From Rhodoferax sediminis (GTDB lineage Bacteria > Pseudomonadota > Gammaproteobacteria > Burkholderiales > Burkholderiaceae_C), in the NCBI RefSeq assembly GCF_006970865.1, contig NZ_CP035503.1, positions 3,795,001-3,859,000 on the forward strand: a stretch of DNA of 64,000 bases, read 5' to 3'. A model generated the notes under the pieces. It was not told the origin of the DNA. It saw nothing but the letters and a program-made list of their open reading frames with translations, and ran no database searches. Position numbers and translations under genes: made by a program. Positions 57,669 to 64,000 of the stretch are shown in pieces (within the stretch, counting starts at the first letter, position 1; the number at the start of each line of letters is the position of its first letter).

Positions 57669-57713
57669 GCTATTTAACGGCTGCCTGCGACGCCAGATAA
57701 GTCCACAAGGCCT
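57669..57713 (+). repeat. TAGC-type dispersed element at the 3' end of the LysR gene
   Basis: GCTATTTAACGGCTGCCTGC, CGCCAGATAAGTCCAC, AAGGCCTG. It contains the stop codon and the last codons of the LysR-type gene. Confidence 0.6.
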
Positions 57714-58602
57714 GCGCCGTCCCCTTGGGCGCCTCCTTGCCCACGGGCTTTTCCCGGTAGGCCCGAACGTCCATGGTCATCTCCAGCGCCTGCGCTCCCG
57801 GCATCACGGCCGCCACCAGCCTGCGCGCACGCACCTCCTTCTTGACCGCGCTGTGCGGCAAAAAGGCGATGCCATGCCCTTCCACCGCCATCGCCTTGAG
57901 ACCCTCGGCCATGTCGGTCTCGTAGACCCGGTCCAGGTGCACCGCGGTCGCCGACTGCTTGAGGATCAGGTCCACCACCCGCCCCAGGTAGGCGCCGGGC
58001 GCGTAACCCAGGTACGGCAGCGGCTGGTTGGGGCGGCCCGGCAGCTTGAACATTGGACTGCCGTCGGCATCGGGCTTGGCATAGGGCGACAGCACCTCCT
58101 GCCCCAGGCTCACCATTTCGTAGCGCGCGGCATCTAACTGAAACGGCTGCGAGCTATGGTAGTAGGCAATCAGCACGTCGCAGCTGCCCTCGACCAGGCG
58201 CATCACCGCATCGTGCACGTTGAGCGCGATCAGCCGGCTTTTGATCGGCCCGAACTTCTCGCGCAGGCTGGTGACCCAGGCCGGGAAAAAGGTGAAGGCC
58301 AGCGTGTGCGGCACGGCGAACTCGATCACGTCCTGCCCCGCCGAGGTGTGCCCGCGCAGCATGGCGCGCGTGCTTTGCAGCGCCTGCAGCATCTCCATGG
58401 CCTGGTCGTACAGCGTCTCGCCCGCCGGCGTCAGGCGCGTCGGGTACGAACTGCGGTCCACCAGATCGGTGCCGGCCCAGGCCTCGAGCGCCTGGATGCG
58501 GCGCGAAAACGCCGGCTGCGTGACGTGGCGCAATTGCGCGGAGCGGCTGAAACTGTGCGTCTCGGCCAGGCTGACAAAGTCTTCAAGCCATTTGGTTTCC
58601 AT
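57670..58602 (-). CDS. LysR-family regulator, HypT/YjiE-like
   Basis: The 310-residue protein has the helix-turn-helix WLEDFVSLAETHSFSRSAQL, then RHVTQPAFSRRIQALE, and a LysR effector domain. It is close to the HypT/YjiE group in its N-terminal half. Next to gltI (same strand, upstream of it by 172 bp) it may regulate the transporter, but LysR genes are often divergent from their targets and this is not. Its last residues (LASQAAVK) come from a TAGC-type repeat. Confidence 0.85.
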   Translation of the reverse strand: METKWLEDFVSLAETHSFSRSAQLRHVTQPAFSRRIQALEAWAGTDLVDRSSYPTRLTPAGETLYDQAMEMLQALQSTRAMLRGHTSAGQDVIEFAVPHTLAFTFFPAWVTSLREKFGPIKSRLIALNVHDAVMRLVEGSCDVLIAYYHSSQPFQLDAARYEMVSLGQEVLSPYAKPDADGSPMFKLPGRPNQPLPYLGYAPGAYLGRVVDLILKQSATAVHLDRVYETDMAEGLKAMAVEGHGIAFLPHSAVKKEVRARRLVAAVMPGAQALEMTMDVRAYREKPVGKEAPKGTAQALWTYLASQAAVK

Positions 58603-58663
58603 GGCGCGGATTATGCGGCGCGGGGTCGGTCGAAGTCGGACATTGGCGGCAGCTGTCCACCGC

Positions 58664-59455
58664 TCAGAACGCGCTCTTCAGCACGCCGCCATCCACGCGC
58701 AAGGCAGCGCCCGTGGTGGCCGATGCCAGCGGGCTCGCGACGTAGGTCACCAGCGACGCGACCTCGTCCGGAGACGCGAAGCGCTTGATGAGCGAGGTCG
58801 GGCGCACCTTGTCGAAGAACTCCTTCTCGAACTCGCTGAAAGACTTGCCCTGCGACTTGGCCAGCGCTTCCACAAAATCGCCGACCCCGCGCGACCGCGT
58901 TGGGCCGGGCAGGACGCTGTTGACCGTGATGCCCGTGCCGGCGAGCGATTCGGCCAGGCCGCGCGAGACCGCCAGTTGCGCGGTCTTGGTCATGCCGTAG
59001 TGAATCATCTCGACGGGGATCTGCACCGCGCTCTCGCTGGAAATAAAAATAATTCGCCCCCAGTTCGCGCGCCGCATGGCGGGCAGGCACAGACGCGCCA
59101 GGCGCACGCCACTGAGCACATTGACCTCGAAGAACCGGACCCAGTCGGCATCGGGGATTTTTTCGAACGGCGTGGCCTCGAAAATGCCAAGGTTGTTGAC
59201 CAGGATTTCGATGTTCGGGTGCTGCCGCACGAGTTCCTCGGCAGCGGCGGCCGTACCGAGATCGCCGGCAAATCCGTGCACCGTGCCGCCCGTGGCCGAC
59301 TTGATCTTCGACACGGCGCCGTCCACTGACGCCTGCGAGCGTCCATTGACAATCACCTGGGCGCCTTCGGCCGCCAGGGCGGCGGCGATGGCGTAGCCGA
59401 TGCCGGCCGTGCTGCCGGACACCAGCGCGAGTTTGTTCGTGAGTTTCAAATCCAT
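58664..59455 (-). CDS. Short-chain dehydrogenase/reductase
   Basis: A 263-residue classical SDR. It has the cofactor loop VSGSTAGIGYAIA, NNLGIF (a variant of NNAG), the catalytic Ser in IFISSESAVQIP and YGMTK (YxxxK). The sequence after that, VNSVLPGPTRSRGV, is also typical. Substrate cannot be predicted. ATG 59455 is used; AGGTGG lies upstream. It is read as complete. The LysR gene starts 61 bp downstream on the same strand. Confidence 0.9.
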   Translation of the reverse strand: MDLKLTNKLALVSGSTAGIGYAIAAALAAEGAQVIVNGRSQASVDGAVSKIKSATGGTVHGFAGDLGTAAAAEELVRQHPNIEILVNNLGIFEATPFEKIPDADWVRFFEVNVLSGVRLARLCLPAMRRANWGRIIFISSESAVQIPVEMIHYGMTKTAQLAVSRGLAESLAGTGITVNSVLPGPTRSRGVGDFVEALAKSQGKSFSEFEKEFFDKVRPTSLIKRFASPDEVASLVTYVASPLASATTGAALRVDGGVLKSAF

Positions 59456-59548
59456 AACGTCCCACCTTTCCGAGAAAAACCAGTTTACGCGGCCAGGCAT
59501 CCACGGGGCAACCCGATTGCTGCAGAAGGGTCAGGCCTGATCGGGCCA

Positions 59549-59611
59549 GAAAATTTCAAGCCTTTTCGGCCTGTAGCCCATAAAGGACGCTGGCAGTGCG
59601 CTATCAATTCC
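59549..59611 (-). repeat. TAGC-type dispersed element downstream of DUF167
   Basis: Minus strand: GGAATTGATAGCGCACTGCC, AGCGTCC, TTTATGGGCTACAGGCC, GAAAAGGCTTGAAATTTTC. It aligns closely with the copy at 61961-62022. The coding potential in one frame is GIDSALPASFMGYRPKRLEI, which ends an ORF that is otherwise antisense or noncoding. Confidence 0.78.
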
Positions 59612-59666
59612 ATACTCACGCACGAACCGCAGAAGGCTGGCGGGCGCGTGCCCCCCGGGCCATGGG

Positions 59667-59975
59667 TCAGCGGCGGCCGGGGCTTGCCGTCTCCGTACCG
59701 CCGTCTTGCACCCCATGCACCTGCACCAGCTTGAGCCGGGAGCCGGCACCCGACTTGAGCTGAACCGCGCTGCGAGCGACCGCGAAGTGCCTTGCGACGA
59801 GGGCCAGCAGTGCTGCGTTGGCCTTGCCATCCATTGGCTGCGCCTTCACCGACGCGATCCAGGTGCCATCTTCTGCAGCGACCAGACTTTCAGTTTTCGC
59901 GCCTGGCTTGACCTTGATCCTTAGCGTGAGCGTTTTCACTGGAAGGTTCAGGTTGCGGAAGGCAATCGGTGCCAT
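59667..59975 (-). CDS. DUF167 (UPF0235, YggU) family protein
   Basis: A 102-residue protein with the family pattern LRIKVKPGAKTESL, QPMDGKANAALLALVARHF and LKSGAGSRLKLVQV. The function of the family is unknown. The ATG at 59975 is 6 bp after the stop of the isochorismatase-like gene, so the two may be co-transcribed. Confidence 0.9.
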   Translation of the reverse strand: MAPIAFRNLNLPVKTLTLRIKVKPGAKTESLVAAEDGTWIASVKAQPMDGKANAALLALVARHFAVARSAVQLKSGAGSRLKLVQVHGVQDGGTETASPGRR

Positions 59976-59981
59976 GAGCGG

Positions 59982-60521
59982 TCAGACCGCAATTTCCAGC
60001 CCGTCCGTGGAAACCGCAGAAGCCCGAGACCCAAAACTCGAGATGTTGGTGAGCGTGGCGTTGTGGTGCGCAATCACCTGTTGCGGCGTGAGCGCTGCAT
60101 TGCCGGCGGAGGTGTGAGCATCTTCAACAAGAGTCACAGGGTAGCCAAGAGCCAGCGCCCGCCGGGTCGTCGTGTCAACGCAGAACTCTGTATGCATGCC
60201 GCATAACACGATGCTTTCCACGCAGTGTTGTTTGAGAACAGCTTCCAGGTTGGTGCGAAGAAATGAATCCGGCGTGGCCTTTCGGACTCTGATGTCGCCT
60301 GCCTCGACCTTCAGGCCCGTGGCGAACTGCCATGCCGGGGTTTCGTATTCAAGATAGCCGGCCGTTGACTCATGTTGGACAAAGATGACGGGCGCGCCGG
60401 CACGTCGAGCTTTGCGCGTGACCCGGTTGATTCGTTCGATGACGCCCTCGCAGTCAAAGGCTTTGCCCTCGCCTTCGCAAAGGCCTTGCTGCATGTCGAT
60501 AACCAGTACGGCGGTCTTCAT
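59982..60521 (-). CDS. Isochorismatase-like cysteine hydrolase
   Basis: A 179-residue hydrolase. The catalytic triad is visible: Asp in VLVIDMQQGLCEG, Lys in VRKATPDSF and Cys in GMHTEFCVDTTTRRAL. It belongs to the nicotinamidase/isochorismatase superfamily; the substrate is not predictable. ATG 60521 is used. The gap upstream (60522-60645) separates it from the cassette genes. Confidence 0.9.
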   Translation of the reverse strand: MKTAVLVIDMQQGLCEGEGKAFDCEGVIERINRVTRKARRAGAPVIFVQHESTAGYLEYETPAWQFATGLKVEAGDIRVRKATPDSFLRTNLEAVLKQHCVESIVLCGMHTEFCVDTTTRRALALGYPVTLVEDAHTSAGNAALTPQQVIAHHNATLTNISSFGSRASAVSTDGLEIAV

Positions 60522-60645
60522 AGGTAGATCGTGATTGCGGCTAGGCGCCCAGGTTGAGCCACTTGCCATGATTTTTCAGGGCCGATCGGTTTGAAACCCC
60601 TGTGCAAAGCGATTGACGCACCAAGCGTAGTCCGTATATGACGAG

Positions 60646-61113
60646 TCAGGCCGCATTTGTCACATATCGCGAGTGCCAATCGTTGAACTCTGCCACGACC
60701 TGGCTTGCGTTTGATATCTCGGCATCGAGATCGGCGAGGGAGAAGTTCCGCGCGACTCCCGACAATGCTTTCCCAATCTTCGTTGACGCATTGAAAACGG
60801 TGTCTCTGGACTGCATGCCCCAGCGCCCATGGACAAAGGCATTTCTTGTAGTTCGGAGTCGATCAGCCCGTGCATACCAAGCTTGATACTCGGTTACGGC
60901 ATTTTGATGATCTGACAGAACGCTCGCAACAACGTCCCTGAGTGCATCCATCTTGTCTTTGAATCCTAATCGCTCGATTAGCGGGTTAAGTGCGTCGGGG
61001 CTGGACGCCGATACGAGATTGCGTAGGCTCAAAGCGAGCAGGAAATCGAGTCTTGTGAACGCAAAAGCCAACTGTCCAACACGGGCGGCCGCTTGTAACT
61101 CCAGATCATTCAT
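60646..61113 (-). CDS. Cassette gene: HEPN-like protein of unknown function
   Basis: A 155-residue, mainly helical protein. It has the motif RTTRNAFVHGRW, with Arg90 and His95 in the R-x4-H spacing found in HEPN-domain RNases and in several toxin and abortive-infection proteins. The rest of the sequence was not recognised. The gene follows an integron attC site on the same strand, so it is the content of a gene cassette. Its stop codon falls in GCCTGAC, one base away from the usual attC start (RYYYAAC), suggesting a degenerate attC. Start ATG 61113. HEPN assignment is a motif-level inference only. Confidence 0.65.
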   Translation of the reverse strand: MNDLELQAAARVGQLAFAFTRLDFLLALSLRNLVSASSPDALNPLIERLGFKDKMDALRDVVASVLSDHQNAVTEYQAWYARADRLRTTRNAFVHGRWGMQSRDTVFNASTKIGKALSGVARNFSLADLDAEISNASQVVAEFNDWHSRYVTNAA

Positions 61114-61147
61114 TGTGCATTTACGCTCCAAGAGCAGTATTTGTGTA

Positions 61148-61203
61148 GCCTAACGAATTAAGCCGCGCCGCGAAGCGGCGTCGGCTTGAACGACATGTTA
61201 GAC
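61148..61203 (-). other. Integron attC recombination site
   Basis: A 56-bp site. Read on the minus strand it starts GTCTAAC (R'') and ends GTTAGGC (R'), with the inner arms AAGCCGACGCCGC and GCGGCGCGGCTT. The 5' arm holds one extra A, the extrahelical base that gives attC its direction; this agrees with the minus-strand cassette genes. The stop codon of the previous cassette gene lies in R''. Confidence 0.9.
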
Positions 61204-61512
61204 CTGACCTGCGCTGACCAAGCGGGCAATGTCTATAGGAAGGTTCCTTGGCCGAATAATTGGGCCAAGTTTGTTTTGTAAGGCCGCCACAAGCAACCAG
61301 ATACTTAGGCGCATGTCTGTCATTACCATCATGAACGCCATCCGGTCGACTGACCACATATCCCCGCCTTTGGCGGCTAGCTTTTCTGCCGCCGTACAGT
61401 GCTGGCTAAGAGTTGCGGTTATTTCTTGAACAAGAACCTCGCAGGAGGGGTTTGCCCATACGCCCTTAGAAGCATCCATGATTGACTTGCGAGCCTCATA
61501 AAGGCTTTGCAT
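61198..61512 (-). CDS. Cassette gene, second half (possibly frameshifted)
   Basis: A 104-residue ORF starting MQSLYEARKSIMDASKGVWA and ending in attC (SAGQV, TAA). No family recognised; it is largely helical. The reading frame continues upstream of the ATG with the natural-looking GEDESPHYA, in the region where the first ORF ends in an odd basic tail. So the two ORFs may be one gene of 184 codons with a one-base frameshift. Confidence 0.6.
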   Translation of the reverse strand: MQSLYEARKSIMDASKGVWANPSCEVLVQEITATLSQHCTAAEKLAAKGGDMWSVDRMAFMMVMTDMRLSIWLLVAALQNKLGPIIRPRNLPIDIARLVSAGQV

Positions 61513-61750
61513 GGCGTAATGTGGAGACTCGTCTTCTCCGCAAGAACAGCCGGCGAGAGTCGATTTCGGTGACGATACCGTGGACTCGATTTAGGTCGTG
61601 GTCTTGGAGGGTGATGCCGCCAAAACTGAAATGACCGTTCGCTGCCGCCTGACGAAAAGATGCCACGAAATTCTTGAAGAGACCATCAGAACGTTTCAGA
61701 AGGTCTGAGTCAGTGACGTTGGAGTCAACATGGAAATTCCGAAGGCTCAT
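61496..61750 (-). CDS. Cassette gene, first half (possibly frameshifted)
   Basis: An 84-residue ORF starting MSLRNFHVDSNVTDSDLLKR. Its last part RRLFLRRRRVSTLRHAKPL is unlike the rest and overlaps the next ORF by 17 bp. GTTAGAC, a possible cassette boundary, lies 15 bp before the ATG. No family recognised. Confidence 0.55.
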   Translation of the reverse strand: MSLRNFHVDSNVTDSDLLKRSDGLFKNFVASFRQAAANGHFSFGGITLQDHDLNRVHGIVTEIDSRRLFLRRRRVSTLRHAKPL

Positions 61751-61764
61751 GGGGCTCCTATGAG

Positions 61765-61771
61765 GTCTAAC
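61765..61771 (-). other. Possible truncated attC/attI boundary
   Basis: GTTAGAC on the minus strand, with GCG before it, matches the core site GTTRRRY where cassettes join. The palindromic rest of an attC is not found upstream, so it is either a truncated attC or the end of a lost attI. Confidence 0.4.
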
Positions 61772-61960
61772 GCGATTTCGTCATCATTGCCGGAATTTAA
61801 CCGGTCAACGGGACACTTTTGATTGCTGCACATTTTTGGCAAAAAGTCCTGAGTTCAAAAGACTTCTCACGTTATACGGCATGCAAACCCAACTTAACCA
61901 GCAAAGCGTCTATGAGCCCTGCTCAATCGCTACGCTGGTACCCGGCCTTGTTGAATCCGC

Positions 61961-62022
61961 GAATTTCAAGCATTTTCGGCCCGTAGCCCATATCGTTCCT
62001 ACATATCGCGCTATCAATCTCG
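61961..62022 (-). repeat. TAGC-type dispersed element next to the cassette region
   Basis: Minus strand: CGAGATTGATAGCGCGATAT, GGAACGATATGGGCTACGGG, CCGAAAATGCTTGAAATTCG. Close relative of the copy at 59549-59611. It lies within the 291-bp gap between the Atm1-type gene and the cassettes; apart from this copy and the possible cassette boundary at 61765 no gene is seen in that gap. Confidence 0.78.
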
Positions 62023-62041
62023 TACCAAACGCGATGTCAAA

Positions 62042-63865
62042 CTACTCCGAACTCTGCTGCAACGCCCACATCTGCGCATAGCGCCCATTGGCCGCCAGCA
62101 GCTCGGCATGCGAGCCCCGCTCGACAATGCGCCCCGCCTCCATCACCAGGATTTCATGCGCGTCCACCACGGTCGAGAGCCGGTGCGCAATCACCAGCGT
62201 GGTCTTGTTTTGCGCCACGCTCTGCAGCTCGGCCTGGATGGCGCGCTCGTTGGCGGAGTCGAGCGCCGAGGTGGCCTCGTCGAAGATCAGCACCGGCGGG
62301 TTCTTCAAGAGCGTGCGCGCGATGGCCACGCGCTGCTTCTCGCCGCCCGACAGCTTGAGGCCGCGCTCGCCGACCATGGTGTCGTAACCGGCCGGCGTGG
62401 CATTGATGAAGTTGTGGATGTGGGCGGCGCGGGCCGCGGCCTCGACCACCGCGCGGCTGGCGCCGGGGTTGCCGTAGGCGATGTTGTATTCGATGGTGTC
62501 GTTGAACAGCACCGTGTCCTGCGGCACGATGCCGATGGCGTGGCGCACGCTGGCCTGCGTGACCTGCTTGATGTCCTGCCCGGCGATGGTGATGCGGCCC
62601 TGCTGCACGTCGTAAAAGCGGTACAGCAGGCGCGACAGGGTGGACTTGCCGGCGCCCGAGGGGCCAACTACGGCCACCGTCTTGCCGGCCGGGATCACGA
62701 AGCTGATGTGGTGCAGGATGGGGCGCGCGGCCTCATAGGAGAAGCTCACGTCCTCGAAGCGCACCTCGGGCGTGCCCTCGATGCGGATGGGCTGCGCGCC
62801 GGGCACGTCGGCGATCTCGCGTTCCCTCTCCATCAGATGGAACATGCGCTCCAGGTCGGTCAGGCTCTGCTTGATCTCGCGGTACAGCACGCCCAGGAAA
62901 CCCAGCGGAATGTAGAGCTGGATCATGAAGGCGTTGATCATGACCAGGTCGCCCAGCGTGAGGTGCCCGGCGACCACGCCCTCGGTGGCGCGCCACAGCA
63001 TGACCACCAGGCCGATGGCGATGATCGTCTGCTGGCCGGCATTGAGCAGGCTCAGGGTGCGCTGGCTCTTGAGCGCGGCCACGCGGTAGCGGCGCAGGTT
63101 TTCGTCATAGCGCCGGGCCTCGAACTCTTCGTTGTTGAAATACTTGACGGTTTCGTAATTCAGGAGCGAGTCGATGGCGCGGCTGTTCGCGCGCGAGTCG
63201 AGCTCGTTCATCTCCTTGCGGAACTGGGTGCGCCACTCGGTCACCGTGACGGTGAAACCGATATAAAACACCAGCGCAATGGCGGTGATCCAGGCAAACC
63301 AGATGTCGAACTTGACGGCCAGCAAGGTCAGCACCATGGTCACCTCGATCAGGGTCGGGATGATGCTGTACAGCGAATACGAGATGAGCGAGTGCACGCC
63401 GCGCGAGCCGCGCTCGATGTCGCGCGACATGCCGCCGGTCTGGCGCTCCAGGTGAAAGCGCAGGCTCAGGGCATGCAGATGGCGGAACACTTCGAGCGAG
63501 ATGGTGCGCGCCGCGCCCTCGGTGGCCTTGGCAAACACCAGTTCGCGCAGCTCGGTAAAGAGCGAGGTGGACAGGCGCAGGAGCCCGTACGCGATCAGCA
63601 GCGCCAGCGGCACCACCAGCACGGCCTGCACTTCGCCGGGCTTGAAGCTCATCGCATCGACCAGGCGCTTCAGCAGCAGCGGCACGCCGACATTGGCCAT
63701 CTTGGCGCCGACCATGAAGAGCAAGGCCGCGATGGCGCGCCATTTGTATTGCCACAGGTACGGGAACAGCCGGGCCAGCGTGCTCCAGTCGGAGCGCGGC
63801 GCGGCGGTGCCGGCGGGCGAGGCAGGCGCAAAAGAGGGGCGGGCGAGTTCGCCGGATCGGCGCAT
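62042..63865 (-). CDS. Atm1-type ABC exporter (fused permease-ATPase)
   Basis: A 607-residue half transporter with six N-terminal helices (about residues 40-330) and one ATPase domain. Conserved: VVGPSGAGKSTLSRLLYRFY (Walker A), the signature KLSGGEKQRVAIARTLLK, Walker B VLIFDEATSALD and the H-loop VIAHRLSTV. The membrane part has the Atm1-type NYETVKYFNNEEFEARRYDE motif. Members export glutathione conjugates, metals or an Fe-S precursor. ATG 63865 is used. It is divergent from the last gene with a 41-bp gap. Confidence 0.92.
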   Translation of the reverse strand: MRRSGELARPSFAPASPAGTAAPRSDWSTLARLFPYLWQYKWRAIAALLFMVGAKMANVGVPLLLKRLVDAMSFKPGEVQAVLVVPLALLIAYGLLRLSTSLFTELRELVFAKATEGAARTISLEVFRHLHALSLRFHLERQTGGMSRDIERGSRGVHSLISYSLYSIIPTLIEVTMVLTLLAVKFDIWFAWITAIALVFYIGFTVTVTEWRTQFRKEMNELDSRANSRAIDSLLNYETVKYFNNEEFEARRYDENLRRYRVAALKSQRTLSLLNAGQQTIIAIGLVVMLWRATEGVVAGHLTLGDLVMINAFMIQLYIPLGFLGVLYREIKQSLTDLERMFHLMEREREIADVPGAQPIRIEGTPEVRFEDVSFSYEAARPILHHISFVIPAGKTVAVVGPSGAGKSTLSRLLYRFYDVQQGRITIAGQDIKQVTQASVRHAIGIVPQDTVLFNDTIEYNIAYGNPGASRAVVEAAARAAHIHNFINATPAGYDTMVGERGLKLSGGEKQRVAIARTLLKNPPVLIFDEATSALDSANERAIQAELQSVAQNKTTLVIAHRLSTVVDAHEILVMEAGRIVERGSHAELLAANGRYAQMWALQQSSE

Positions 63866-63906
63866 AAGAGACAATCGGGGGCTGTTAATGACAAGAGATT
63901 GTGCCC

Positions 63907-64000
63907 ATGTCTGACAATTCAAGTTCGACCGCCAGTACAGCCACCGGCGAAGCCGGCGCGCTCCATGTCGAGCTGCCCACCGACAAGGAACTGGTGCTCA
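63907..64000 (+). CDS. Unrecognised gene, 5' end (partial)
   Basis: Only 31 codons are present, starting MSDNSSSTASTATGEAGALH and then VELPTDKELVL. The N-terminus is rich in Ser and Thr and probably disordered. It cannot be assigned to a family from this piece. It is divergent from the Atm1-type exporter. Confidence 0.5.
   Translation, partial: MSDNSSSTASTATGEAGALHVELPTDKELVL

Overview
The window is a GC-rich chromosomal segment that looks like a member of the Comamonadaceae (Burkholderiales, Betaproteobacteria; the Polaromonas/Rhodoferax/Variovorax type). The reasons are the protein sequences themselves, the order of a complete division and cell wall (dcw) cluster, the run xerC-DUF484-dapF, a betaproteobacterial DksA with a single cysteine, and two families of short dispersed repeats that I associate with this family. 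The genus cannot be fixed from the sequence alone. There is no prophage, IS element or CRISPR array. The only clearly mobile trace is a relic of integron cassettes near 61 kb.

Layout. 1-5.1 kb: the 3' end of mpl, then on the minus strand rodA, a hydroxyisobutyrate-dehydrogenase-like gene, tldD and a DAHP synthase. A 23-codon leader peptide (core FYFYFWF) and a terminator precede the DAHP synthase gene, which is the layout of ribosome-mediated attenuation. 5.1-10.4 kb: a NarL-type regulator and a membrane histidine kinase, divergent from a large lipoprotein gene. 10.4-16.1 kb (plus strand): yqiA, an RNase II family exonuclease, a TonB-like gene, aroE, mtgA and ruvC. 16.3-34.9 kb (minus strand): the whole dcw cluster, mraZ-rsmH-ftsL-ftsI-murE-murF-mraY-murD-ftsW-murG-murC-ddl-ftsQ-ftsA-ftsZ, then lpxC and a small membrane protein. 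Most genes in it overlap by ATGA or GTGA, and four 10-bp-spaced MraZ-type boxes lie in front of mraZ.

35-44 kb (minus strand): hslUV, a STAS-domain gene broken at a run of eight C, dksA with a long Lys-Pro-Ala tail, a COG0523 metallochaperone, xerC, DUF484 and dapF. 44-48 kb: a Nudix/metallo-beta-lactamase fusion, a pseudouridine-synthase-like protein without the usual catalytic Asp, an NhaR-like regulator and a Cys-poor IscR-like regulator, followed by the RNase P RNA gene. 48.5-54 kb: a FAD dehydrogenase, a small lipoprotein, htpX, DUF3025, pyrC and rnk. 54-58.6 kb: a glutamate/aspartate ABC transporter (gltIJKL) with a LysR regulator. 58.6-60.5 kb: an SDR dehydrogenase, DUF167 and an isochorismatase-like hydrolase. 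60.6-61.8 kb: two integron-type cassettes with one intact attC and no integrase. 62-64 kb: an Atm1-type ABC exporter and the start of an unrecognised divergent gene.

The strongest unexplained signal is the set of dispersed repeats. About fifteen copies of a 45-65 bp element (hairpin head GCTAY...RTAGC, then a GC-rich block, GGGCTA, AGGCC and an A/T-rich tail) are present. Most lie in frame inside conserved genes such as tldD, murC, murG, murD, murE, dapF and the NarL-type regulator. A second, GC-rich palindromic element (seven loci) sits at gene ends and junctions, where it has lengthened FtsL and shifted the apparent starts of MurF and DUF3025.
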